Below, in pieces: positions 5,329-12,295 of a DNA stretch of 15,389 nucleotides (position 1 is its first letter; each line of letters begins with the position of its first letter). Position numbers and translations under genes: made by a program. The notes below the pieces were generated by a model. The model searched no databases, was not told the origin of the DNA, and worked only from the letters and a program-made list of their open reading frames with translations. Source of the DNA: Bacillota bacterium (lineage in GTDB: Bacteria; Bacillota; Clostridia; Lachnospirales; Lachnospiraceae); NCBI GenBank assembly GCA_023387635.1, contig JAEWHU010000051.1:1-15389 (forward strand), given 5' to 3'.

Positions 5329-6999
5329 GTGAAAAGTGATATTGATATAGCACAGGAAGCAAAATTACTTCCTATAAAAGATGTAGCTACTAAATTAAAG
5401 GTGAGTGAAGAATATTTAGATTATTATGGCAAGTACAAAGCTAAATTTTCTGATGAGTTGTGGGAAGAGATTAAGGAGAACAAGGATGGTAAGTTAGTCT
5501 TAGTTACTGCAATCAACCCAACACCTGCAGGTGAAGGTAAAACAACAACAACAGTTGGACTTGGGCAAGCATTAAGTTATTTGAATAAAAATGCAGTAAT
5601 TGCTCTAAGAGAACCATCACTTGGGCCATGTTTTGGTGTTAAAGGTGGTGCTGCTGGCGGCGGATATGCACAAGTAGTACCAATGGAAGATTTAAACCTT
5701 CATTTTACGGGAGATTTTCATGCTATAACCTCAGCAAACAATCTTCTCGCAGCAATGCTTGATAATCATATTCATCAAGGAAACATATTAAATATTGATC
5801 CAAATCAAATAATATGGAAGAGATGTCTTGATATTAACGATAGGGTACTACGTAATGTAGTTGTAGGCCTTGGTAAAAAGTCAGACGGAGTAGTAAGAGA
5901 AGATCATTTTACAATTACAGTTGCATCAGAGATTATGGCAATTTTTTGTTTAGCAGAAGATATGAATGATCTGAAAGTGAGACTTGGTAATATTATTGTT
6001 GCCTATACTTATGATGGAAAGCCAGTAACTGCAAAAGAACTTAATGCAGTTGGTTCAATGGCAGCATTACTAAAAGATGCCCTAAAGCCTAATTTAATTC
6101 AAACATTAGAGAATACTCCAGCAATTATTCATGGAGGGCCATTTGCAAATATAGCTCATGGTTGTAATAGTGTAAGAGCGACAAAGACAGCACTTAAACT
6201 TGCTGATATTGTTGTAACAGAAGCGGGATTTGGTGCTGATTTAGGTGCAGAAAAATTCTTTGATATTAAGTGTAATTTAGCTAATTTAAAGCCAGATGCA
6301 GTAGTATTAGTTGCTACAATTCGTGCCCTTAAGTATAATGGTGGTGTGGACAAAAAAGATTTATCCACTATGAATTTAGAAGCATTAAGTAAAGGAATTG
6401 TTAATTTAGAAAAGCACATCGAAAACCTACAAAAATATAAAGTGCCTGTTGTAGTTACATTAAATAAGTTTGTTACAGATACACAAGAAGAATTGGCTTT
6501 TGTAAAAGAATTTTGTGAGAGTAAAGGTTGTGAGTTTTCATTATCTGAAGTTTGGGAAAAAGGTGGTATTGGTGGTGTTGACTTAGCGAACAAAGTAATC
6601 CATGTTCTTGAAACTAAGACAAGTGAATTTACTCCACTTTATAAAAATGAATGCAGTATTGAAGAAAAGATTAATAAGATAGCGAAAGAAATATATGGAG
6701 CTAATTCAGTTACCTTTGATTCACTAGCAAAGAAAGCAATCGATAAAATTGAGGAATTAGGATATGGCAATGTGCCAGTATGTATGGCTAAAAATCAATA
6801 TTCCTTATCCGATGATGCAACTAAACTTGGAAGACCAAGGGATTTTAATGTTCATATAAGAGAAATATATCTTAATGCAGGTGCTGGGTTTGTAGTAGCG
6901 ATTACAGGCACTGTTATGACAATGCCAGGCTTACCTAAAAAGCCAGCAGCAGAAGGAATAGATGTTAATGAATATGGAGCGATAACTGGATTATTCTAA
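5329..6999 (+). CDS. fhs: Formate-tetrahydrofolate ligase
   Basis: A 556-aa enzyme, the normal family length, which makes 10-formyltetrahydrofolate from formate, ATP and tetrahydrofolate. It is the entry of formate into one-carbon metabolism and the methyl branch of the Wood-Ljungdahl pathway. The P-loop PTPAGEGKTTTT lies at 64-75, followed by ALREPSLGPCFGVKGGAAGG, the family signature around residues 97-116. GDFHAIT and HQGN in the next stretch, and ITGTVMTMPGLPKKPAAEGI at the C-terminus, are also typical. It starts with GTG, set by a strong GGAGG 7 nt upstream. No other one-carbon genes are adjacent, so it appears to be transcribed alone from the extended -10 promoter and to end at the hairpin before the SOD gene. 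Confidence 0.97.
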   Translation: MKSDIDIAQEAKLLPIKDVATKLKVSEEYLDYYGKYKAKFSDELWEEIKENKDGKLVLVTAINPTPAGEGKTTTTVGLGQALSYLNKNAVIALREPSLGPCFGVKGGAAGGGYAQVVPMEDLNLHFTGDFHAITSANNLLAAMLDNHIHQGNILNIDPNQIIWKRCLDINDRVLRNVVVGLGKKSDGVVREDHFTITVASEIMAIFCLAEDMNDLKVRLGNIIVAYTYDGKPVTAKELNAVGSMAALLKDALKPNLIQTLENTPAIIHGGPFANIAHGCNSVRATKTALKLADIVVTEAGFGADLGAEKFFDIKCNLANLKPDAVVLVATIRALKYNGGVDKKDLSTMNLEALSKGIVNLEKHIENLQKYKVPVVVTLNKFVTDTQEELAFVKEFCESKGCEFSLSEVWEKGGIGGVDLANKVIHVLETKTSEFTPLYKNECSIEEKINKIAKEIYGANSVTFDSLAKKAIDKIEELGYGNVPVCMAKNQYSLSDDATKLGRPRDFNVHIREIYLNAGAGFVVAITGTVMTMPGLPKKPAAEGIDVNEYGAITGLF

Positions 7000-7016
7000 T
7001 AATAATGAAAGTAAGT

Positions 7017-7031
7017 TTATAATCATTAATA
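7017..7031 (+). promoter_or_regulatory. PerR-box-like sequence upstream of the SOD gene
   Basis: TTATAATCATTAATA matches the Bacillus PerR box TTATAATNATTATAA at all but two positions. It lies 112 nt before a superoxide dismutase-family start, where peroxide-responsive control would make sense. The surroundings are very AT-rich, so a chance match is a real possibility. Confidence 0.3.
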
Positions 7032-7033
7032 TA

Positions 7034-7049
7034 ATACAATTTGTTGTAT
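7034..7049 (+). repeat. Inverted repeat upstream of the SOD gene
   Basis: ATACAA (7034-7039) and TTGTAT (7044-7049) form a 6-bp palindrome with a 4-bp centre, three bases after the PerR-box-like sequence. It could be an operator or a small hairpin. No regulator is assignable. Confidence 0.35.
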
Positions 7050-7088
7050 ACTTCAGTACTTATATAAATATAAATAAATTAAAATAAT

Positions 7089-7142
7089 AAATCCTCCTTT
7101 TTTGCGTATATATAGTAATGTGTAAAGAAGGAGGGTTTTTTT
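7089..7142 (+). terminator. Terminator-like hairpin whose 3' arm is the SOD gene's SD
   Basis: AAATCCTCCTTTTTT (7089-7103) pairs with AAAGAAGGAGGGTTT (7124-7138) over 15 positions with two G-U pairs and a 20-nt loop. The 3' arm runs into seven Ts (7136-7142), ending at the ATG at 7143. It would terminate fhs transcription. At the same time AAGGAGG (7128-7134), the ideal SD for the next gene, is buried in the stem, with the T-run as its spacer. Any transcript that reads through would carry a closed SD. Confidence 0.75.
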
Positions 7143-7742
7143 ATGGAGTTTGTGAAAGTAAATTTTGAATATTCAAATGATGTAACAGTGATTAATGAAG
7201 CACAATTTGATGTACATATGCGTTTATACGAAGGTTATATTAAAAAAATGAATGAAATAGATGGGCTTTTAAAAGGGGATTCAGGATATGCGGATGCTAA
7301 TTCTACTTATAGTAAGTACAGAGGAATAAAAAGGGGAGAGACATTTGCTTTAAATGGAGTTGTATTACATGAATATTATTTTGAAAACATTGGTTCAAAA
7401 AATAATACACCAGATGATTTTGTAAAAGAATACATAGGAAAAGGATTTACTGATTTTGATAATTGGAGTAAACAGTTTATTGCTACTGCAAAAGCTAGTA
7501 GGGGATGGGTTGTACTTTGTTATGACGTTCGCTCCAATGGGCTTAGAAATTGTAGTATGGATGCTCATGATGTTGGTATGTTTGCGCTATCCATACCTTT
7601 GCTTGTATTAGATATGTATGAACATGCTTATTTTTTGCAATATGCAGATAATAAAGTGGAATACATTAATAATTTCATGAAGAATATTGACTGGGATGTT
7701 GTAAAGAATAGAATCACATCTATGCAAAAAGTGATGGAATAA
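7143..7742 (+). CDS. Superoxide dismutase, Fe/Mn family
   Basis: A 199-aa protein with the Fe/Mn SOD layout, expected to dismutate superoxide to oxygen and peroxide in the cytoplasm. All four metal ligands can be placed: H25 in QFDVHMRLYEGY, H76 in VVLHEYYFENI, and D157 and H161 in LDMYEHAYFLQY. The C-terminal DNWSKQFIATAKASRGWVVL and NIDWDVVKNRI are also typical. The N-terminal half is divergent: the usual HHxxHH region is reduced to a single His, and the first helical hairpin is clostridial in style. The ATG follows AAGGAGG by 8 nt. The gene lies between fhs and the convergent pyrBI pair, with a terminator on each side. Its SD is inside a hairpin and a PerR-box-like site lies upstream, which suggests stress-controlled expression. 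Confidence 0.85.
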   Translation: MEFVKVNFEYSNDVTVINEAQFDVHMRLYEGYIKKMNEIDGLLKGDSGYADANSTYSKYRGIKRGETFALNGVVLHEYYFENIGSKNNTPDDFVKEYIGKGFTDFDNWSKQFIATAKASRGWVVLCYDVRSNGLRNCSMDAHDVGMFALSIPLLVLDMYEHAYFLQYADNKVEYINNFMKNIDWDVVKNRITSMQKVME

Positions 7743-7812
7743 ATGATACAAGTTTTCTTAAGTCCTAGTATATTATTAATCTTTTGTGGTATAATAGAAT
7801 AGTATTAATATT

Positions 7813-7872
7813 TAATAAAGGTAATAATGATATTTACTCAATTTTGAGAAGTAAACATTATTACCTTTATTA
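7813..7872. terminator. Bidirectional terminator between the SOD gene and pyrI
   Basis: TAATAAAGGTAATAATG (7813-7829) and CATTATTACCTTTATTA (7856-7872) are perfect 17-bp complements. The inner part can extend with TTTACT against AGTAAA. The stem sits between two convergent genes (ends at 7742 and 7896) and is AT-flanked on both sides, so it can serve both. T-runs are short, so efficiency is uncertain. Confidence 0.7.
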
Positions 7873-7895
7873 TTTATTCGTTTTATATTTTTAAA

Positions 7896-8327
7896 TTATA
7901 TATTATTGCTTTTAAAAGCTTGTTCGCAATAGATACAACGATAGATACCCTTCGTAGTATCAGTCAATTTAAATACATGAGGGATTTCTTGCTCGATAGA
8001 TGTAATACATCTTGGGTTTTTACATTTTATAATGTTAGTAACTTGATTTGGAAGGTCTAGGTTCCGTTTTTCTACCTTTACACCATTCTTAATTATATTA
8101 ATTGTTATATTACGATCTAGAACTCCTAATATCTCTAAGTCGATGTTTAAAAATCCATCAATCTTAATAATGTCTTTTTTACCCATCTTACTACTTTTTG
8201 CATTCTTTATAATGGCTACACTGTAATCTAATTCTTCTAGATTAAGGTAAGAGTATATTTTCATAGCTCCACCTGCTTCAATATGATCAATAACAATGCC
8301 TTCTTTAATAACACCTATATTTAACAT
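7896..8327 (-). CDS. pyrI: Aspartate carbamoyltransferase regulatory subunit
   Basis: A 143-aa protein of the size and layout of PyrI, the subunit that binds nucleotides (CTP, ATP, UTP) and tunes the PyrB catalytic trimers allosterically. The N-terminal allosteric domain includes GIVIDHIEAGGAMKI, where the HI-AG segment is conserved in the family. The C-terminal zinc domain has all four cysteines: C102 and C107 (CKNPRC), and C131 and C134 (CIYC). It starts with ATG 7 nt after GGAGG; that SD lies within the last codons of pyrB. The two ORFs overlap by 7 bases, so translation is probably coupled and the subunits made in step. The gene ends at the shared terminator. Confidence 0.93.
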   Translation of the reverse strand: MLNIGVIKEGIVIDHIEAGGAMKIYSYLNLEELDYSVAIIKNAKSSKMGKKDIIKIDGFLNIDLEILGVLDRNITINIIKNGVKVEKRNLDLPNQVTNIIKCKNPRCITSIEQEIPHVFKLTDTTKGIYRCIYCEQAFKSNNI

Positions 8328-9241
8328 ATATCTACCTCCAATAGTCGCATAATTAATGCCATTCTCACATATACACCATATTCCGCTTGTTTAAAATAAA
8401 CAGCTCTTGGATCAGAATCAACTTCTGTAGCAATTTCATTTACCCTAGGAAGTGGATGAAGAACTAACATATCAGGTTTTGCTAGGGACATTTTTTTTCG
8501 GTCTAAGATAAATGAATCCTTTAATCTAATGTAATCCTCTTCGTTAAAGAAACGTTCTTTTTGTACTCTTGTCATATATAATAAGTCAAGTTCAGGCATA
8601 ACTTCTTCTAAAACTTTTACTTCTTTATACTTAATGTTATTTGCATTTAATACTTCTTCTCGAATGTAATTAGGAATCTTCAATTCATCAGGGGATATAA
8701 GTACGAAGGTAATATTTTCATAGCGAACGAGAGCATTGATTAAAGAATGAACTGTACGGCCGAATTTTAAATCACCACACAAACCAATAGTTAAATTACC
8801 TAATTTCCCTTTTAACTTCTTTATGGTTAATAAATCAGTAAGTGTTTGTGTAGGATGATTATGTCCTCCATCACCAGCATTAATCACTGGAATAGTAGAG
8901 TAGGTAGAAGCAACGTAAGGAGCACCCTCTTTTGGATGACGCATGGCACAAATATCAGCATAGCTTGATATAACACGAATTGTATCGGCAACACTTTCTC
9001 CTTTGGCAGCAGAAGAAGAGTCTGCAGAAGAAAAACCTAGAATACTACCACCAAGATTTAACATAGCGGCTTCAAAGCTTAATCTGGTTCTAGTACTAGG
9101 TTCATAAAATAATGTGGCTAATTTTTTGCCTTGACACACATTGGAATATTTTTTTGGCTCATTTATAATATCTTCAGCTAAATTTAAAACATCATCTAAC
9201 TCAGCAATAGACAAGTCAAGTGGACTAATAATATGTTTCAT
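8321..9241 (-). CDS. pyrB: Aspartate carbamoyltransferase catalytic subunit
   Basis: A 306-aa enzyme joining carbamoyl phosphate and aspartate to give carbamoyl-aspartate, the committed step of pyrimidine synthesis. The carbamoyl-phosphate loop STRTR is at 49-53 (YEPSTRTRLSFEAAM). The mobile-loop lysine is K80 (SSSAAKGES), the H129 region reads GGHNHPTQTLTDL, and the aspartate-binding MTRVQKERF and LHPLPR loop are all present. The start was set at MKHIISPL because GGAGG lies 5 nt before that ATG; an upstream in-frame ATG overlaps the SD itself. It is followed by pyrI, making a B/R-type holoenzyme likely. A strong promoter stands about 33 nt upstream, with no room for a PyrR or UTP-type attenuator. 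Confidence 0.97.
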   Translation of the reverse strand: MKHIISPLDLSIAELDDVLNLAEDIINEPKKYSNVCQGKKLATLFYEPSTRTRLSFEAAMLNLGGSILGFSSADSSSAAKGESVADTIRVISSYADICAMRHPKEGAPYVASTYSTIPVINAGDGGHNHPTQTLTDLLTIKKLKGKLGNLTIGLCGDLKFGRTVHSLINALVRYENITFVLISPDELKIPNYIREEVLNANNIKYKEVKVLEEVMPELDLLYMTRVQKERFFNEEDYIRLKDSFILDRKKMSLAKPDMLVLHPLPRVNEIATEVDSDPRAVYFKQAEYGVYVRMALIMRLLEVDIC

Positions 9242-9280
9242 AAGCACCTCCATAGATACAGTTTAGTTATTCAACTGCAT

Positions 9281-9309
9281 ATTATACAGCATCAATTATC
9301 TTAATACAA
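9281..9309 (-). promoter_or_regulatory. Sigma-A promoter of pyrBI
   Basis: On the minus strand, TTGTAT (9309-9304) and TATAAT (9286-9281) are 17 bp apart. The start would be near 9274, leaving a short leader of about 33 nt before the pyrB ATG. The leader contains only a small CAGTT/AACTG stem. The remainder of 9310-9461 shows no gene or clear signal. Confidence 0.65.
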
Positions 9310-9461
9310 CGATTATTATTGCTTTAATTATTAAGAATGGTTATAAATTTATTAAAATCCGTAATAAGTGTCTTTGTAATATAAAGATATGCTACCTAAT
9401 AATTGAGTCTAGCATAAAAATAGAGACAATTGATATATTATCTGGGAATTAGTTTTGTCTT

Positions 9462-9524
9462 AATAATATAAAAAGATATGAGTCAAAGTAGGAAAGAACT
9501 TCAACTCATATCTTTTATATTATT
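9462..9524 (-). terminator. Intrinsic terminator after uxaC
   Basis: AATAATATAAAAAGATATGAGT (9462-9483) pairs with ACTCATATC...TATATTATT (9504-9524) with one bulged A and a 20-nt loop. Read leftwards, the stem ends in CTTTTTATATTATT, giving a U-rich tail after uxaC. It lies 22 bases past the uxaC stop and insulates pyrBI from the uronate operon. Confidence 0.72.
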
Positions 9525-9545
9525 TCTTTATAATTTCTATATTAT

Positions 9546-10946
9546 TTAGAAACCAAAGTATTTAACACAATTATTATAAGAAATATCTTGAACTAATTGT
9601 CCAACAGCTTCTAAATCATTTGGATATTCACCATTTTCAACCCAAGTACCAATTAAATCACAAAGGATTCTTCTGAAATATTCGTGTCTTGTATATGATA
9701 AGAAACTTCTTGAATCTGTTAGCATACCAACAAAATTACCAAGAAGACTTAAATTAGCTAAAGAAGTCATTTGTTCAATCATGCCAGTTTTGTGATCATT
9801 AAACCACCAAGCAGAACCTTGTTGTACTTTATTAGCAGCTGTAGAGTCTTGGAAACATCCAATAACAGTGCCAATAGCAGCATTATCCGTTGGATTTAGT
9901 GAGTAAATAATAGTTTTTGGTAATTGATCCGTAGTATTAAGTGCATTAAGGAAATTAGCTAATTGAGCAGATGAAGTGTAAGTGCTGATACAATCAAAAC
10001 CAGTATCTGGTCCTAGTTGGTTGAAACGGAAGGTATTATTATCACGCTTTGCACCGTAATGTAATTGCATAACAAAACCAACTCTGTGGTATTCTTTACC
10101 AACATGTACCATAAATGCAGTTTTGAATTGTAATTGCTCTAATTCTGTTAAAGCTTCATCATTCATTCTTTTTGCAAAGATTGCTTCAACTTCTTCTTTT
10201 GTAGCAGGTTGATACATAACAAACTCAAGACCGTGATCTGACACTTTACAACCCATAGAAGCAAAAAAATCAATTCTATTTGTGATAGCAGCGCATAAGT
10301 CATCAAAACTTTTAATAGTAATGTTACTTACTTTGCTTAATTTATCTAGGTATTCTTTATAATCTGGTTTTTCAAGATTCATAGCTTTATCAGGTCTAAA
10401 AGTTGGAAGAACTTTAACATCAAATGAAGTATCATCTGCAATTGCTTTATGCCATTCTAATGAATCAATTGGATCATCAGTTGTACATATTGTTTCTACG
10501 TTAGATTGCTTGATTATATTACGAACACTCATTGAACCACTTTGTAATTTTTCATTACAAAGATTCCATACTTCTTCAGCAGTCTTTTCATTTAATGCTT
10601 CATAGTAATCGAAGTAACGTTGTAATTCAAGGTGACTCCAATGATATAATGGATTACCGATTGCACGAGGAAGAGTTTTTGCCCATTCCATAAATTTTTC
10701 TTTGTCAGAAGAATCTCCTGTGATATATTTTTCATCTATTCCATTTGAGCGCATTTGACGCCATTTGTAATGGTCACCACCTAGCCATACTTTAGTAATA
10801 TTTTCAAAGGAAATATCTTCAGCGATTTCTCTTGGATTAATATGACAGTGATAATCAATTACTGGCACCTTACTTGCGTAATCATGGTACAGAGTTTTAG
10901 CGGTTTCATTAGATAGTAAAAAATCTTTGTCCATAAATTGTTTCAT
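9546..10946 (-). CDS. uxaC: Uronate isomerase (glucuronate/galacturonate isomerase)
   Basis: A 466-aa protein, the usual length for UxaC, which interconverts D-glucuronate with fructuronate and D-galacturonate with tagaturonate. It belongs to the amidohydrolase-like fold: IDYHCHINPREIAEDI (30-45) carries the HxH (H33, H35). Other familiar segments are VWLGGDHYKWRQMRSNGI, ETICTTDDPIDSLEWH, VLPTFRPDKAMN and FVGMLTDSRSFLSYTRHEYF near the C-terminus. The ATG follows AAAAGGAG by about 8 nt. It lies 19 bases after the LacI-type regulator gene on the same strand, so the two form an operon driven by the promoter at 12031-12059. Its product feeds UxaB and UxaA, encoded divergently. Confidence 0.97.
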   Translation of the reverse strand: MKQFMDKDFLLSNETAKTLYHDYASKVPVIDYHCHINPREIAEDISFENITKVWLGGDHYKWRQMRSNGIDEKYITGDSSDKEKFMEWAKTLPRAIGNPLYHWSHLELQRYFDYYEALNEKTAEEVWNLCNEKLQSGSMSVRNIIKQSNVETICTTDDPIDSLEWHKAIADDTSFDVKVLPTFRPDKAMNLEKPDYKEYLDKLSKVSNITIKSFDDLCAAITNRIDFFASMGCKVSDHGLEFVMYQPATKEEVEAIFAKRMNDEALTELEQLQFKTAFMVHVGKEYHRVGFVMQLHYGAKRDNNTFRFNQLGPDTGFDCISTYTSSAQLANFLNALNTTDQLPKTIIYSLNPTDNAAIGTVIGCFQDSTAANKVQQGSAWWFNDHKTGMIEQMTSLANLSLLGNFVGMLTDSRSFLSYTRHEYFRRILCDLIGTWVENGEYPNDLEAVGQLVQDISYNNCVKYFGF

Positions 10947-10965
10947 AAAAAGTCTCCTTTTGTAA

Positions 10966-11967
10966 TTAGATATTAGTTGTATTTCTTATGATTAAATCAT
11001 TGGAAATCATAGTTTTGTTTGGTACTGTATGTCCTCCTAATACTCTCATAAGAGTGTTTACAGTAGTAATACTTAAAGTTTCAACATGATTATCAATTGA
11101 GGTGAGTTCAGGTTCGCAACAACTTGCTAGTAATGAATTGTTGTATCCGATTATACTTAAGTCAGCAGGGATACTAAGACCAACTTGTTTAGCGAATTTA
11201 ATGGCACCAACGGCTAAAATATCTTCGCTAGAAAGGATGGCATCAAAACGTGTTCCCTCATTATATAAATCTAGCAATAAAGCGGTTGATTCCTTTATAC
11301 TATCATTGCAAGATTGAATAAGAGTATCATTGATAGTTTGTTGTGCTTTTGTAATTGCAGCTTTATATCCATTTAATTTTTGTATTCCGCTATATGATTT
11401 ATTATTGTACAAATAGAGTATTTTACTCTTACCTTGTTCTAATAATAGAGTAGTGGCATCATAGGTTGCTTGATAGTCATCACATAGAGTGCAATAGATA
11501 TTCGGTTGATTTAGATAGCCATTAATAAGCATTACTGGTATTTCTTTTGCAGCATTGATAATATATAAATTATCTTTTTTATTAAATTCAAGATAACTAG
11601 AACCTACTAATATAACTGCATCGATTCTTTTAGATAATAATAAATTTAAACATTTCTCTTTATTCTTTAATTCATAACCAGTACAACATAAAAATGAATC
11701 ATAACCATTCTTCCTGAGTTCTCTTTCTATATAATATACAGCATTAGCTAAAAAGGGATCAGAGGAGTCAACACACATAATGCCAATGGATTTCATTGAA
11801 TTGAGTCCAAGACCTCTAGCAAAAACATTAGGTGTATAACCTATTTCTTCCATGACTTTTAATACTTTTTCCTTTGTTTTTTCACTTACATTAGGGTTTC
11901 CATTCATAACACGAGATACAGTAGCAATGGATACCCCAGCTTTATTAGAAACGTCATATATATTCAT
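10966..11967 (-). CDS. LacI-family transcriptional repressor, probable uronate regulator
   Basis: A 333-aa LacI/GalR-type regulator. The N-terminal helix-turn-helix reads MNIYDVSNKAGVSIATVSRV, followed by the hinge helix region MEEIGYTPNVFARGL. A periplasmic-binding-protein-like sensor domain follows (from about residue 60: SIGIMCVDSSDPFLANAVYY) and runs to the end. The ATG is preceded by GAGGTG. The gene is first in an operon with uxaC and divergent from uxaB-uxaA. One LacI-type palindrome lies in its own leader and a second on the start site of uxaB, so it very likely represses both arms, including itself. A pathway intermediate such as a uronate or tagaturonate would be the natural inducer, but the ligand cannot be read from sequence. 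Confidence 0.92.
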   Translation of the reverse strand: MNIYDVSNKAGVSIATVSRVMNGNPNVSEKTKEKVLKVMEEIGYTPNVFARGLGLNSMKSIGIMCVDSSDPFLANAVYYIERELRKNGYDSFLCCTGYELKNKEKCLNLLLSKRIDAVILVGSSYLEFNKKDNLYIINAAKEIPVMLINGYLNQPNIYCTLCDDYQATYDATTLLLEQGKSKILYLYNNKSYSGIQKLNGYKAAITKAQQTINDTLIQSCNDSIKESTALLLDLYNEGTRFDAILSSEDILAVGAIKFAKQVGLSIPADLSIIGYNNSLLASCCEPELTSIDNHVETLSITTVNTLMRVLGGHTVPNKTMISNDLIIRNTTNI

Positions 11968-11984
11968 ACTTTCACCTCATTATC

Positions 11985-11998
11985 TGTAAGCACTTACA
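11985..11998. promoter_or_regulatory. LacI-type operator O1 in the regulator/uxaC leader
   Basis: TGTAAGCACTTACA is a near-perfect palindrome of the LacI-family type (TGTAAgcgcTTACA). It lies in the regulator's leader, about 26-39 nt downstream of the presumed start near 12024, where bound repressor would block elongation and give autoregulation. It differs from the second operator only at the centre. Confidence 0.8.
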
Positions 11999-12030
11999 TA
12001 AACTGAAAATCATTTCAAACTCTAAAATAT

Positions 12031-12059
12031 ATTATACTACAAATGATTTAAACTGGCAA
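12031..12059 (-). promoter_or_regulatory. Sigma-A promoter of the LacI-type gene and uxaC
   Basis: On the minus strand, TTGCCA (12059-12054, five of six matches) and TATAAT (12036-12031, perfect) are separated by 17 bp. It faces away from the uxaB promoter; the two are about 100 bp apart. Confidence 0.75.
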
Positions 12060-12162
12060 CAAATAATATCAATAAACTTTATTCATTAATAAGAGGTGTT
12101 TTATTATATTGTTGGTGTAAAACATTCTAAATTAATTATAACAATAATACTACAAAAAGTGA

Positions 12163-12191
12163 TTGACAGTTCATTAAATAATTTGTATAAT
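12163..12191 (+). promoter_or_regulatory. Consensus sigma-A promoter of uxaB-uxaA
   Basis: TTGACA (12163-12168) and TATAAT (12186-12191), both perfect, are separated by 17 bp. Such a strong promoter needs tight repression, and an operator follows 3 bp after the -10, on the start site near 12198. The leader to uxaB is about 100 nt. Confidence 0.92.
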
Positions 12192-12194
12192 CTA

Positions 12195-12208
12195 TGTAAA
12201 CGCTTACA
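12195..12208. promoter_or_regulatory. LacI-type operator O2 on the uxaB start site (also fits a cre site)
   Basis: TGTAAACGCTTACA is a palindrome in the LacI-family style and overlaps the predicted transcription start of uxaB, so occupancy would block initiation. The same sequence also fits the CcpA cre pattern (TGWNANCGNTNWCA), so catabolite control through this site is possible. It has the same arms as O1, 210 bp away centre to centre. Confidence 0.82.
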
Positions 12209-12238
12209 TTAATTTTGCTGATTGAAAATCATCAAAAG

Positions 12239-12252
12239 TTTAAACGTTTTCA
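12239..12252 (-). promoter_or_regulatory. cre-like sequence in the uxaB leader
   Basis: Read on the minus strand, TGAAAACGTTTAAA fits the cre pattern except that its last two bases are AA instead of CA. It lies about 45 nt downstream of the uxaB start site, a position from which CcpA can block elongation. The match is imperfect and the local sequence AT-rich. Confidence 0.35.
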
Positions 12253-12295
12253 GTCTAGGAAAATACATATTAATACACATTTTAAGGAGGCAACA

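Noticed and set aside
6156..6593. A 145-codon open frame antisense to fhs.
   Set aside because: It lies wholly inside a clearly coding gene, has no recognisable domain, and is a codon-bias shadow.
7787..7872. Extended -10 (TGGTATAAT) reading into the SOD/pyrI terminator, suggesting a small RNA of about 70 nt.
   Set aside because: There is no usable -35, the product would be just the terminator stem, and AT-rich sequence makes such matches common.
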